From assembly GCF_014205635.1 (NCBI RefSeq), contig NZ_JACIIV010000019.1, positions 16,869 through 80,868 on the forward strand: DNA of 64,000 nucleotides, in the 5' to 3' direction. Origin of the DNA: Polymorphobacter multimanifer (GTDB taxonomy: Bacteria > Pseudomonadota > Alphaproteobacteria > Sphingomonadales > Sphingomonadaceae). Below, piece after piece: positions 19,514-30,057 of the stretch. Numbering within the stretch: the first letter of the stretch is position 1; every line of letters starts with the position of its first letter. Made by a program: the position numbers and the translations under genes. Under the pieces are notes generated by a model, which ran no database searches, was not told the DNA's origin, and saw only the letters and a list, made by a program, of their open reading frames with translations.

Positions 19514-20620
19514 ATGAAGGTATCTGTTTCAGTGATAGAGCTATTGCTCGGCTTTCTGGTGCTCTCCATCGTCGCATCGTTCATGTGTTCGTTGTGGGAG
19601 GCGGTGCTGCTGAGCATTTCGCCATCCTACATGCAGCTGCAGCTGAACGAAGGCACCCGGATCGGGAAGCGCATGGCAGAGTTCAAGGACAATATCGACA
19701 AGCCGCTGGCAGCGATATTGTCGCTCAATACCATCGCGCACACGGCGGGTGCCATCGGCGTCGGGGCACAGGCGACGAAGATCTGGGGCGATACCAACCC
19801 GGTGATCACCGGGGCGATCGTGCCGATCCTGATGACATTGGCGATTTTGCTGGTGTCGGAGATTCTGCCCAAGACGATGGGTGCCAACAATTGGCGGGCC
19901 CTGGCACCGTTCACGGTACGGTGTCTCGATGTGCTGGTGAAGCTGCTTGCCCCGCTGATATGGCTTTGCCAGCTGGTGACGCGCGTGTTCAACAAGGGCA
20001 AGAAGAACAACATCTTCACACGGTCCGACTTCCTTGCGATGGCGCAGATCGGAACCGAGGAAGGCGCGCTCGACGAGCGCGAGTCCGCGTTCATCAACAG
20101 CCTGATGAACTTCAGGAAAGTTCGGGCACGCGACGTGATGACGCCGCGCACGGTGGTGGTGAGCGCGCCCGGCCACGCGACGTTCCGGGAGTTGTATGAC
20201 ATGCAGGACGAGCTGATCTTCTCGCGGATACCGGTTCGCGGCACGGATACGGCGGAATTGCTGGGCTATGTTCTGAAAGATGAAGTTCTGGAACATATCG
20301 TTGACGGGGAAGAACAGCGCCAGCTGTCGAGCATCTTGCGACCGATCATGTCGGTGCTGGAATCGAAGAGCATCCTGGCGCTGTTTGATGATCTGATGAA
20401 ATCGCGGGAGCACATCGCAAATGTGCTGGACGAATATGGTTCGACCGTCGGTATCGTGACGATGGAGGATATTGTCGAAACCTTGCTCGGCGCAGAGATC
20501 ATGGACGAAAGCGACCGGATTGCGGACATGCAGGTTCTGGCGAGGCGCAAGTATACGGCGCGGGTCGGCAGTGCGGGATCGCGATCGAGTTCTGCACGGA
20601 AAGACAGCGAACAGGAATAA
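19514..20620 (+). CDS. CNNM-domain, CBS-pair membrane protein (CorC/CNNM family)
   Basis: The 368-residue product has an N-terminal CNNM/DUF21 domain with about four membrane segments, including LAAILSLNTIAHTAGAIGVG and AIVPILMTLAILLVSEILPKT. A tandem CBS pair follows (about 200-340), with VRARDVMTPRTVVV, FSRIPVRG and LDEYGSTVGIVTMEDIVE. Such proteins are linked to Mg2+ or Co2+ efflux or to cation sensing. The C-terminal CorC_HlyC domain of longer relatives is missing. Transcription probably starts in the A+T-richer divergent region. Confidence 0.85.
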   Translation: MKVSVSVIELLLGFLVLSIVASFMCSLWEAVLLSISPSYMQLQLNEGTRIGKRMAEFKDNIDKPLAAILSLNTIAHTAGAIGVGAQATKIWGDTNPVITGAIVPILMTLAILLVSEILPKTMGANNWRALAPFTVRCLDVLVKLLAPLIWLCQLVTRVFNKGKKNNIFTRSDFLAMAQIGTEEGALDERESAFINSLMNFRKVRARDVMTPRTVVVSAPGHATFRELYDMQDELIFSRIPVRGTDTAELLGYVLKDEVLEHIVDGEEQRQLSSILRPIMSVLESKSILALFDDLMKSREHIANVLDEYGSTVGIVTMEDIVETLLGAEIMDESDRIADMQVLARRKYTARVGSAGSRSSSARKDSEQE

Positions 20621-20622
20621 TT

Positions 20623-20639
20623 CGGGGCGCGGTGCCCCG
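20623..20639. terminator. Stem-loop between convergent genes
   Basis: CGGGGC (20623-20628) pairs with GCCCCG (20634-20639) directly after the CNNM stop and before the ABC-F stop on the other strand. It has no T run, so it is a candidate bidirectional end only. Confidence 0.4.
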
Positions 20640-20654
20640 GCAGCCCGGGACAGT

Positions 20655-22472
<1,818 letters not shown>

Positions 22473-22602
22473 GCGCGCCCAAGTGGCGGTTTGACGGGCG
22501 CTTCGCAAGCGTCGTGACCGATTGCAGCGGATATGCGGCAATGTTCATGGACTATTCAGTGCCTTTGCGGCATCCCGGTCAGGAGATGAGGTTGATAGTC
22601 TG

Positions 22603-22905
22603 ATGATCGCAAAGCACAGTTTGAAGGTGCTCGCACTTTCATTGCTCCTGCTGCTTCCGGCCGTGCCGTCTGCGGCGGGCGGTGTGGAACGTCGTGTGCG
22701 GGATCTGGTTGAGGCTGGCGAGATTGTATCGTTTGACATGGTGAAGGCGCGCGTGGCCAGCCAGGTGCGGGGGACCTATGTTGGTGTGGAATTCGATGAG
22801 CCGACTTTGACATACCGGCTGAGGTTTCTGGTCGATGGCGAGGTCGTCAACGTCGAAGTGGATGCGCGGACCGGCCAGCGCAAGCGGCAAACCCGCAGTT
22901 ATTGA
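22603..22905 (+). CDS. PepSY-domain secreted protein
   Basis: The 100-residue product has a signal peptide (MIAKHSLKVLALSLLLLLPAVPSAAG) followed by one PepSY-like domain with VNVEVDARTGQ at its end. PepSY proteins are periplasmic and often sit beside two-component systems as modulators. The next gene, a response regulator, begins nine bases after the stop, so the three genes form one operon. ATG 22603 is chosen for the signal peptide. Confidence 0.82.
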   Translation: MIAKHSLKVLALSLLLLLPAVPSAAGGVERRVRDLVEAGEIVSFDMVKARVASQVRGTYVGVEFDEPTLTYRLRFLVDGEVVNVEVDARTGQRKRQTRSY

Positions 22906-22914
22906 GGATTTTCG

Positions 22915-23574
22915 ATGCGTGTGCTGATTGTCGAGGACGAGCCGAACTTGCAGCGGCAGCTGCGGGATGCGCTCGAGGGTGCCGGCTATGCCGTTGATGC
23001 GGCTAGCGATGGCGAGGACGGGCATTTTCTGGGCGCGACCGAAAGCTATGATGCCGTGGTGCTCGACCTGGGGCTTCCGGAGATCGACGGACTGACGGTG
23101 CTCGAGCGCTGGCGTGGTGAAGGCCATGCGATGCCGGTGCTGGTGCTGACGGCACGCGACCGCTGGAGCGACAAGGTGGCAGGGCTCGATGCCGGGGCCG
23201 ATGACTATCTGGCAAAGCCGTTCCAGACCGAAGAGCTGGTCGCCCGGCTGCGGGCGCTGATCCGCCGGGCAGCTGGCCAGGCAAGCTCCGAGCTGAGCGC
23301 GGGCCCGGTGCGGCTCGATGCGCGATCGGGTCGGGTGACGCTGGAAGGCGAACCCGTGAAGATGACGGCGCAGGAGTTCAAGCTGCTCTCCTATCTGATG
23401 CACCACAAGGGCAAGGTTGTGAGCCGCACCGAGCTGATCGAACATATCTATGACCAGGATTTCGACCGCGATTCGAACACGATCGAAGTGTTCATCACCA
23501 GGATTCGCAAGAAGCTGGGCGCAGACCTGATCAGCACGACGCGTGGCCTTGGCTACAGCCTCAACGACAGCTGA
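22915..23574 (+). CDS. OmpR/PhoP-type response regulator
   Basis: The 219-residue protein has a receiver domain with VEDEP (acidic pocket) and VVLDLGLPEIDG (phospho-acceptor Asp), the Thr/Ser and Lys switch residues (VLTARD and LAKPF), and a C-terminal winged-helix DNA-binding domain ending in TRGLGYSL. It resembles PhoP of the PhoP/PhoQ family. The downstream kinase overlaps its 3' end, so the two are made together. Confidence 0.92.
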   Translation: MRVLIVEDEPNLQRQLRDALEGAGYAVDAASDGEDGHFLGATESYDAVVLDLGLPEIDGLTVLERWRGEGHAMPVLVLTARDRWSDKVAGLDAGADDYLAKPFQTEELVARLRALIRRAAGQASSELSAGPVRLDARSGRVTLEGEPVKMTAQEFKLLSYLMHHKGKVVSRTELIEHIYDQDFDRDSNTIEVFITRIRKKLGADLISTTRGLGYSLNDS

Positions 23575-24982
23575 GCCTGCCGCCGAGGGGGTGACAGCCG
23601 AGCCGCCGCTGAGGCCGGCACGCTTCTGGCTTTCCGGATCACTGCGACTGCGGATGATTGCGCTGGCGGCGGCGTGGATCCTTCCGCTTCTGGGCTTGGG
23701 CGGCTTTGTGCTCGACAGGGTGCTGGTGAACGCCATCACCCAGAATTTTGATGGGCAGCTGGACTTTGCGCTGACGGCCATGGTCTCGGCAGCCGACATC
23801 GATGAGCAGGGCGATGTGCGGTTTTTGCGACCGCTGGGGGACCAGAGGTTCTTCGAACCGTATTCGGGGCTTTACTGGCAGGTTTCGGCGCCGGTGCGCG
23901 AGCCGTTCCGGTCAAGGTCGTTGTGGGACCGGATCCTGGAGGCTGCACCTGCCGATGATTGCCGCGAGCCGTGCCGCTATGCGAGCCGGCGCTTTCCGGG
24001 TGAGTCGCTTCGCGTGGTGGGGCGGCATCTGAAGCTGCCGGGATCTTCGACGGTGTTCTACTTCCAGGTGGCGCAATCGACGCGCGACCTCGACCTGCAG
24101 ATCGGCCAGCTGCGGGCGTTCCTGTTCTGGTTTCTGGCGTTGCTTGCCCTGGGGCTGCTGGCGCTTTCGGCGCTGCAATCGACCTATGGGCTTTCGCCGC
24201 TGCGGCGGGTGAGCCAGGCGATCGTCGCGATCCGCAGCGGCACGGCGAGCCGCGTGCAGGAGAATTTTCCGGTCGAGATTGCGCCTTTGGTGAGCGAAAT
24301 CAATGAACTGCTGGAGCATGGCGAGCGACAGGCGGAGGCAGCGCAGCGCCATGCCGGCAATTTGGCGCATGCGTTGAAGACGCCGATGAGCGTGCTGGTG
24401 GGCGCGGCGCATGGCCGTCAGGACCCGCTGGCGGACACGGTCGAAGCGCAGGTGAACATCATGCGCCGGCATGTCGACCACCAGCTGGCGCGGGCACGAG
24501 CGATGGGGCGGCGTGGCGAATCGAGTGCGCGCACGCCGGTGTGGCCGAGCTTGCAGGCAATCGTGCGGACGGTGGGGCGGATCAATGCGATACGCGGCGT
24601 GACGATCGACATGGCCGGCGACAAGGGGGCCGTGTTCCGGGGTGAGCGGCAGGACCTGGAGGAGATGCTCGGCAACCTCATCGACAATGCCGCCTTGCAC
24701 GGTGGTGGCCGGGTTTTCGTGACGGTGGAGGCCGGTGACGGCTTTCTGGACATTCTGATCGAGGATGACGGGCGCGGCATCGCGCCTGCGGACCGCGAGC
24801 GCATTTTTGCGCGTGGCGAGCGGCTGGATACCGACAAGCCGGGCACCGGGCTCGGGCTGGCGATCGTGCGCGATGTGGCCGAGATCTATGGCGGGCAGGT
24901 GATGCTCGACGAAAGCGAGGACCTTGGTGGCCTGCTGGTCCGGCTGAGGCTGCCTGCGGCGGTGGCAGCCGGATTGGCCTAG
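23543..24982 (+). CDS. Sensor histidine kinase, PhoQ-like
   Basis: The 479-residue inner-membrane kinase has TM1 (about 40-60), a periplasmic sensor region with a Cys pair (DDCREPC), TM2 (about 190-210), HAMP, and the phospho-acceptor box NLAHALKTPMSVL. The ATPase domain shows N box LGNLIDNAALHG, G1 EDDGRGI and G2 GTGLGLAI. The H box pattern is that of PhoQ-type kinases. The GTG at 23543 overlaps the regulator by 32 bases; GTG 23591 is an alternative and neither has a clean ribosome site. Its stop overlaps that of the opposite-strand chorismate mutase. Confidence 0.9.
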   Translation: MALATASTTAEPAAEGVTAEPPLRPARFWLSGSLRLRMIALAAAWILPLLGLGGFVLDRVLVNAITQNFDGQLDFALTAMVSAADIDEQGDVRFLRPLGDQRFFEPYSGLYWQVSAPVREPFRSRSLWDRILEAAPADDCREPCRYASRRFPGESLRVVGRHLKLPGSSTVFYFQVAQSTRDLDLQIGQLRAFLFWFLALLALGLLALSALQSTYGLSPLRRVSQAIVAIRSGTASRVQENFPVEIAPLVSEINELLEHGERQAEAAQRHAGNLAHALKTPMSVLVGAAHGRQDPLADTVEAQVNIMRRHVDHQLARARAMGRRGESSARTPVWPSLQAIVRTVGRINAIRGVTIDMAGDKGAVFRGERQDLEEMLGNLIDNAALHGGGRVFVTVEAGDGFLDILIEDDGRGIAPADRERIFARGERLDTDKPGTGLGLAIVRDVAEIYGGQVMLDESEDLGGLLVRLRLPAAVAAGLA

Positions 24983-25290
24983 CTTGTTGCCGCGCTCGCT
25001 TGGTGGTGGCGGATCACCTCGTCGATGACGAATCGCAGGAATTTCTCCGAGAATTCAGGGTCGAGACGCGCTGATTCGGCGAGGGCGCGCAACCTTGCGA
25101 CCTGCTCGGCCTCGCGACCCGGATCGGCCGGGGGCATACCGGTCTCGGCCTTGTAGCGGCCGACGGCCTGGGTGATCTTGAACCGCTCGGCGAGCATGAA
25201 AATGAGGGCAGCATCGATGTTGTCGATGCTTTCCCGGTATCTTTTGAGGGTTTCGTCGGCCACGCAGTGCTCCGATTGGTTGCTGGCCAT
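24979..25290 (-). CDS. Chorismate mutase (AroQ class)
   Basis: The 103-residue all-helical protein contains LKRYRESIDNIDAALIFMLAERFKITQAVGRYKAE, with the conserved Arg, Asp and Lys of the AroQ active site, and a final helix with FLRFVIDEVIRHH. It converts chorismate to prephenate for Phe/Tyr synthesis. ATG 25290 gives a short leader; GTG 25263 would give a minimal domain. It diverges from a polyprenyl synthase gene and converges with the kinase with a four-base overlap. Confidence 0.85.
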   Translation of the reverse strand: MASNQSEHCVADETLKRYRESIDNIDAALIFMLAERFKITQAVGRYKAETGMPPADPGREAEQVARLRALAESARLDPEFSEKFLRFVIDEVIRHHQASAATS

Positions 25291-25364
25291 CACTTTTGCG
25301 GCGGATGCGCGCGGACGCAAGCGGCAGACTTGCACGCGCCTCGCCTTGGGGTAAGGAAGATCGC

Positions 25365-26378
25365 GTGACTGCCAAGGTTCTTTCGCTTCGCCCGCGGGGC
25401 ACGCCCTCGCTTTCCGGCCTGATGGTGCTGGCAGGCCCGGGTCTGACCGCGGTCAACCATGTCATCATCGACCGGATGCAATCGCCGGTGGCGCTGATTC
25501 CCGAGCTTGCCGGGCATTTGATTGCCGGTGGCGGCAAGCGGCTGCGGCCGATGCTGACGCTTGGTTGTGCGGCCTTGCTCGATTATGGCGGCACGCGCCA
25601 CCACAAGCTCGCGGCGGCCGTGGAGTTCATCCATACCGCGACGCTGCTGCACGACGATGTTGTCGATGCCTCGGGGCTGCGGCGCGGCAAGGCGACTGCC
25701 AACCGGCTCTGGGGCAACCCGGCGAGCGTGCTGGTGGGGGATTTCCTGTTCAGCCGCGCGTTCGAGCTGATGGTGGAGGATGGCTCGCTGCGGGTGCTGA
25801 AGATCCTGAGTTCGGCGTCGGCGATCATTGCCGAGGGCGAGGTGGCGCAGTTGACCGCACAGCGCGAGGTGGAAACCAGCGAGGATCGGTATCTGGAGAT
25901 CATCACCGCCAAGACGGCGGCGTTGTTCTCGGCAGCGTGCCAGATTTCCGGCGTGGTCGCCGAGCGCGGGCCGGATGTGGAAAATGCGCTCGAATCCTAT
26001 GGCCGCAATCTCGGGATCGCCTTCCAGCTGGTCGATGATGCGATCGATTTCGTGTCCGACGCCGACACCATGGGCAAGGATGTGGGCGATGATTTCCGCG
26101 ATGGCAAGGTGACGTTGCCGATCATCCTCGCCTATGCGCGCGGCTCGGAGGATGAACGCCAGTTCTGGCGCGACGCGATGCGCGGCAAGCGTGTGGGGCC
26201 GGAAGATCTGATCGAGGCGCAGCGGCTGCTGGGCACGAGCAATGCCATTTCCGACACGATGGCGCGCGCCCGCCATTATGGCGCGCGGGCCATGGATGCG
26301 CTTTCGGGTTTCCCCAATGGGCCGGCGCGGCGGGCGCTGACGGAAACAGTGGAATTTGCCATCGCGCGGGCGTATTGA
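25365..26378 (+). CDS. ispB: Polyprenyl diphosphate synthase (octaprenyl/solanesyl type)
   Basis: The 337-residue trans-prenyltransferase has both Asp-rich motifs, LLHDDVVD followed by RRGKATAN, and FQLVDDAID followed by GKDVGDDFRDGKVTLP. It makes the long isoprenoid tail of ubiquinone. GTG 25365 follows AAGGAAGA at a good distance, whereas upstream in-frame codons lack a ribosome site. It precedes a small complex I subunit gene by seven bases, a grouping of respiratory functions. Confidence 0.9.
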   Translation: MTAKVLSLRPRGTPSLSGLMVLAGPGLTAVNHVIIDRMQSPVALIPELAGHLIAGGGKRLRPMLTLGCAALLDYGGTRHHKLAAAVEFIHTATLLHDDVVDASGLRRGKATANRLWGNPASVLVGDFLFSRAFELMVEDGSLRVLKILSSASAIIAEGEVAQLTAQREVETSEDRYLEIITAKTAALFSAACQISGVVAERGPDVENALESYGRNLGIAFQLVDDAIDFVSDADTMGKDVGDDFRDGKVTLPIILAYARGSEDERQFWRDAMRGKRVGPEDLIEAQRLLGTSNAISDTMARARHYGARAMDALSGFPNGPARRALTETVEFAIARAY

Positions 26379-26385
26379 GCCGATC

Positions 26386-26667
26386 ATGCCTGACGCCCGC
26401 CTCTACCAGCGCCCCAAGAGCGCCATGCAAAGTGGCCGGGCGCGCACGGGGGAATGGCTGCTGGAATGGGAGCGCGACGAGCCGCAGCGCCCCGATCCGC
26501 TGACGGGCTGGGCGGGATCGGGGGACACCGAGACGCAGATCCAGCTTCGGTTTCCGTCCCGCGAGGCGGCCCTTGCCTATGCGGTTGCGCAGGGCCTGAC
26601 GGTAGAAATCTTGCCGCTAGGGCCCAGACATTTGAAATTGCAGGCATATTCCGACAATTTCAGATAG
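26386..26667 (+). CDS. NDUFS4-like complex I accessory subunit
   Basis: The 93-residue protein matches the ETC complex I conserved region. It begins MPDARLYQRPKSAMQSGRA and contains WLLEWE, followed by GSGDTETQIQLRF and FPSREAALAYAVAQGL. This accessory subunit of NADH dehydrogenase is shared by alphaproteobacteria and mitochondria. ATG 26386 gives the family N terminus. It follows the quinone-tail synthase gene by seven bases, so both serve the respiratory chain. A tRNA gene follows within seven bases. Confidence 0.9.
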   Translation: MPDARLYQRPKSAMQSGRARTGEWLLEWERDEPQRPDPLTGWAGSGDTETQIQLRFPSREAALAYAVAQGLTVEILPLGPRHLKLQAYSDNFR

Positions 26668-26673
26668 GGTTCA

Positions 26674-26750
26674 GCACCCGTAGCTCAGCCGGATAGAGCA
26701 CGTGCCTTCTAAGCTCGGGGTCGCAGGTTCAAGTCCTGCCGGGTGCGCCA
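26674..26750 (+). tRNA. tRNA-Arg (anticodon TCT)
   Basis: The cloverleaf is complete: acceptor GCACCCG/CGGGTGC, D stem GCTC/GAGC, T stem GCAGG/CCTGC with loop TTCAAGT, and an encoded CCA. The anticodon TCT is at 26708-26710 and reads AGA codons. The anticodon stem CGTGC/GCTCG has a T-T mismatch at its middle pair (26703 with 26715). Confidence 0.95.
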
Positions 26751-26776
26751 ACTACCATGCCGGAGACTGTCGATCG

Positions 26777-26835
26777 CCACGGGCAAGGGCAGGGTAGCCT
26801 TGACGGGCGCGCTGCCGCCGAACGCTTGCCCGTGG
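26777..26835. terminator. Long inverted repeat downstream of the paoABC-type operon
   Basis: CCACGGGCAAG (26777-26787) and CTTGCCCGTGG (26825-26835) are perfect 11-bp arms. An inner GGCAG/CTGCC pair (26788-26792 and 26812-26816) extends the structure. It begins about 40 bases past the stop of the large subunit gene, between that gene and the tRNA, so it could end the minus-strand transcript. It lacks a T tract. Confidence 0.5.
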
Positions 26836-26875
26836 GATCAACGGGTGCCGCGTCGCAGATCGTGCAGGCGGAACG

Positions 26876-29080
26876 TCATGGTGCTTCCAGCTCGGCGATG
26901 ATTTTGTCGGGCGTGAACGGGAAGCTGCGAAGGCGAACCCCGCAAGCATCATGGATAGCGTTGCCGATCGCCCCGGCTGCGCCGCAAATGCCGAGTTCGC
27001 CGACCCCCTTGGCTTGCAGCGGACTGGCGGCCGGATCGCGCTCGTCCACCAGCACCACGTCGAGGTGCGGCACGTCGAGGCTGACGGGGATGTGGTATTC
27101 GGCCAGGTCGGGATTGACGATATGGCCGTGGCGCTTGTCGAAGATATTTTCTTCGGTGAGCGCACTGCCAATGCCCCATACCATCCCGCCCATGCACTGC
27201 GAGATGGCGGTCTTCTCGTTGAGAACGCGGCCGCAAACGAACGCGCCGGTGAAGCGCCGGACGCGCACCTCTCCGCTATAGGCGTTGACCGCGACTTCGG
27301 TGAAGAAGGCGCCGTACATCGCCGACGAGAACGAGTCCGATATCGCGCCGTCCTTGAAATGCCCGACCTCCTCGATCTCGTCGCCCTTGAGCAGATCGGG
27401 AAGGGCGATGCTTTGGCCGCGCACGGTGGCGAAGCCATCCTTCAGGGTGAGCTCTTCGTCGGTGCAGTCGAGCCGCTTCGCCAGGCGCTCGCGAATGCCC
27501 TCGCAGGCGAGGAACACGGCCGAGCCTGTCGACGGCGCACCCCAGCTGCCGCCGGAGCCTGACCCTGGCGGAAAGGATGAATCCCCGAGCCGCACAAGGA
27601 CGTCCTTGATGTCCAGCCCGAGCATCTCGGCGGCGATCTGGCCGAGGATGGTGTAGGTGCCGGTGCCGATGTCAGTCATGTCGCTTGCGACGGCAGCAGT
27701 GCCATCCGGGTAGAGCGTCACGCGCGCTTCGGCTTCGTTCAAATTGTGGACCCGTGTGGCTGTCGCCATGCCTGTGCCGATCCACCACTCGCCTTCGCGG
27801 GTGTGGCATGGCCGACGCGGCCCGACGTCCCATCCGAACCGCTCGGCGCCGGTCTTCAGGCACTCGGCGAGCGGGCGCGAGCTGTAGGGGATGTCCTTGG
27901 CGGGGTGGCGATCGGGAATGTTGCGCAGCCGCAATTCGACCGGATCGATACCGATGATGACGGCAAGTTCGTCCATCGCACCTTCGAGCGCCTGCATGCC
28001 GACCGCTTCACCGGGCGCCCGGACCGATCCTGCGGTCAACAGGTTCAACCGCGCCACGTCGATCCGGAGGGTGCGGTTCTCGCCCGGATAGAGGTATTCG
28101 CTCGCTTGGGTGACAGGCTCGGCGAAACTCTCGCCCGGCAGGTTCGAAACGCGCCCTTCGTGCCCGAAGCCGGTGAGGCGGCCTTCGGAGTCGGCCGCCA
28201 GGCGCAGTCGTTGCGTGGTTTCCGATCGCCGCATCACGGACTGGAAGACTTGCTGGCGCGAGAGCACGACGCGAACCGGCCGCCCCAGCTCGATGGCGGC
28301 GACCGAGGCAGCGGCCACATCGGCGCTGATGCCGAGCTTGGAGCCGAAGCCGCCGCCGACATAGGGCGAGAGCAGGCGCACATTCTCGGGCGCCAGCCCC
28401 ATGGAATCGGCAAGCTCCTTCACATTGTACTTGAGCATCTGCAGGCTGGCGTGGACCGTCAGCGTGGTGCCGTCCCATTGCGCGATGCTGGCGTGCGGCT
28501 CCATCGGAGCGCTGTTGTGGCATTCGGTCGTGTAGGTCACGTCGACTGCATGCGCGGCTTCGCTTATCGCCCGGTCGAGATTGCCCTGGATCGTCGGCTC
28601 GCCGGAGGTCTCGGTGGGCAGCGCGCGGGCATGCTGGTCGATCACGGCATCATCGTCTTCCCGGTATGTGATCTGCAATCGCTTCGCCGCTTCCCGCGCC
28701 TGCTCGAATGTTTCTGCGACGACCAATGCGATCGGCTGGCCCCGGTAGGCGACTTGCCGCACCTTGCGAACGGGCGACTCGCCGGCACCGCCTTGCGCCG
28801 CCCGCGCCGTCATCCGGTCGTTCGAGATGACCGCGATCACGCCCGGCATGTTCAAAACCGACGCTTCGTCGATCGCGGTGACCTCCCCCTTGGCGATGGT
28901 GGCGGTCACCAGCACGCCTTCGGCACAGTTGTCTATGGCGTACTCGGCCGCGTAGAGCGCGCTCCCCGTGACCTTTGCCGGTCCGTCAAGCCGGTCGAGC
29001 GGCTTGCCGATCACGCCTTGCACCATGGCATCGAGGCGGTTGCGATCGTCCGGCTGATCCATGCTGAGGGTGCGGGTCAT
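26876..29080 (-). CDS. Aldehyde oxidoreductase/xanthine dehydrogenase-type molybdenum-binding subunit (PaoC-like)
   Basis: The 734-residue large subunit of a xanthine-oxidase-family hydroxylase begins with the hammerhead domain (GKPLDRLDGPAKVTGSALYAAEY). It has molybdopterin-contact stretches SPYVGGGFGSKLG and GSGGSWGAPSTG. Near the C terminus it has GVGELGICGAAGA, where Glu695 is the expected catalytic base. It matches PaoC (YagR) of the E. coli periplasmic aldehyde oxidoreductase. Its start overlaps the stop of the FAD subunit (ATGA). No PaoD-like maturation chaperone is adjacent. Confidence 0.9.
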   Translation of the reverse strand: MTRTLSMDQPDDRNRLDAMVQGVIGKPLDRLDGPAKVTGSALYAAEYAIDNCAEGVLVTATIAKGEVTAIDEASVLNMPGVIAVISNDRMTARAAQGGAGESPVRKVRQVAYRGQPIALVVAETFEQAREAAKRLQITYREDDDAVIDQHARALPTETSGEPTIQGNLDRAISEAAHAVDVTYTTECHNSAPMEPHASIAQWDGTTLTVHASLQMLKYNVKELADSMGLAPENVRLLSPYVGGGFGSKLGISADVAAASVAAIELGRPVRVVLSRQQVFQSVMRRSETTQRLRLAADSEGRLTGFGHEGRVSNLPGESFAEPVTQASEYLYPGENRTLRIDVARLNLLTAGSVRAPGEAVGMQALEGAMDELAVIIGIDPVELRLRNIPDRHPAKDIPYSSRPLAECLKTGAERFGWDVGPRRPCHTREGEWWIGTGMATATRVHNLNEAEARVTLYPDGTAAVASDMTDIGTGTYTILGQIAAEMLGLDIKDVLVRLGDSSFPPGSGSGGSWGAPSTGSAVFLACEGIRERLAKRLDCTDEELTLKDGFATVRGQSIALPDLLKGDEIEEVGHFKDGAISDSFSSAMYGAFFTEVAVNAYSGEVRVRRFTGAFVCGRVLNEKTAISQCMGGMVWGIGSALTEENIFDKRHGHIVNPDLAEYHIPVSLDVPHLDVVLVDERDPAASPLQAKGVGELGICGAAGAIGNAIHDACGVRLRSFPFTPDKIIAELEAP

Positions 29081-30057
29081 GTGGCGTCTCCGGTGGCTTC
29101 GCGCAGCACGGCCTTCAGGATTCGCCGCGCCATCGGGATCTTGAAATCATTGGCACCCTGGCCGGTGGCACCCTCCAACAGGCGATCGGCCGCGGCATCG
29201 AACAGCGCGTCGGACGGGGCCTGGCCGGTGAGCAGGTCATCTATGCGGGTGTCGTGCCATGGCTTGTGTGCCAGCGCGCCGAACGCCAGCGATGCCGATG
29301 CGATGGCACCGCGGTCCATCCGCACCACCGCCGCGATGGAGACGAGCGCGAAGGCATAGGACGATCGGTCCCGCACCTTGCGGTAGATGTGCTTTCCGCC
29401 CGGCGGCGCCGGCAGCATGACCGCGGTGATGACTTCGCCCGGTTCGAGGATGTTGTCGCGTTCGGGGGCGTCACCCGGAAGCCGATGGAATGCGCGAACG
29501 GGCACGCTGCGTGCCTGTCCGTCTCGACCCGCGATCTCGACGGTGGCATCGAGCGCGCAAAGGGCAACGGCCATGTCACCCGGATAGGTCGCGATGCAGG
29601 CATCGCTGGCGCCGAGGATCGCGTGGATGCGGTTGAAGCCGCCGATGGCCGAGCAGCCGCTGCCGGGGGCGCGCTTGTTGCAGGGCATGTCAGTATTGTA
29701 GAAATAGTAGCAGCGGGTACGCTGGCACAGGTTGCCGGCGGTGGTTGCCATGTTGCGCAACTGGAAGGTGGCGCCGGCAAGGATCGCCCGCGCCAGGACC
29801 GGGTAATCGCGCCGGATCCGCTCGTCGGCAGCGCAGGCGCTGTTGGAGACGAGTGCTCCGATCCGCAGGCCATCGCCATGGGTTTCGATGCCGCCGAGCG
29901 GCAGGCGGTTGATATCGACGAGAGCGTCGGGCGTTTCCACTTCAAGCTTCATCAGGTCGAGCAGATTTGTCCCGCCTGCGATCGGGCGCGCGCCATCGCC
30001 GGCCAGCCGGGCGGCGTGGTCGAGATCGGTGGCGCGGCTGTATGCGAATGGTCTCAT
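29077..30057 (-). CDS. FAD-binding subunit of a molybdenum hydroxylase (PaoB-like)
   Basis: The 326-residue subunit starts MRPFAYSRATDLDHA and has the FAD loop PIAGGTNLLDLMK and ATTAGNLCQRTRC. The cysteines in CQRTRC...PCNKRAPGSGC match those that bind an extra 4Fe-4S cluster in PaoB (YagS) of E. coli, which most xanthine oxidase medium subunits lack. It passes electrons from the 2Fe-2S centres to FAD. Both ends overlap neighbouring genes by ATGA, so the three subunits are tightly coupled. Confidence 0.9.
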   Translation of the reverse strand: MRPFAYSRATDLDHAARLAGDGARPIAGGTNLLDLMKLEVETPDALVDINRLPLGGIETHGDGLRIGALVSNSACAADERIRRDYPVLARAILAGATFQLRNMATTAGNLCQRTRCYYFYNTDMPCNKRAPGSGCSAIGGFNRIHAILGASDACIATYPGDMAVALCALDATVEIAGRDGQARSVPVRAFHRLPGDAPERDNILEPGEVITAVMLPAPPGGKHIYRKVRDRSSYAFALVSIAAVVRMDRGAIASASLAFGALAHKPWHDTRIDDLLTGQAPSDALFDAAADRLLEGATGQGANDFKIPMARRILKAVLREATGDAT

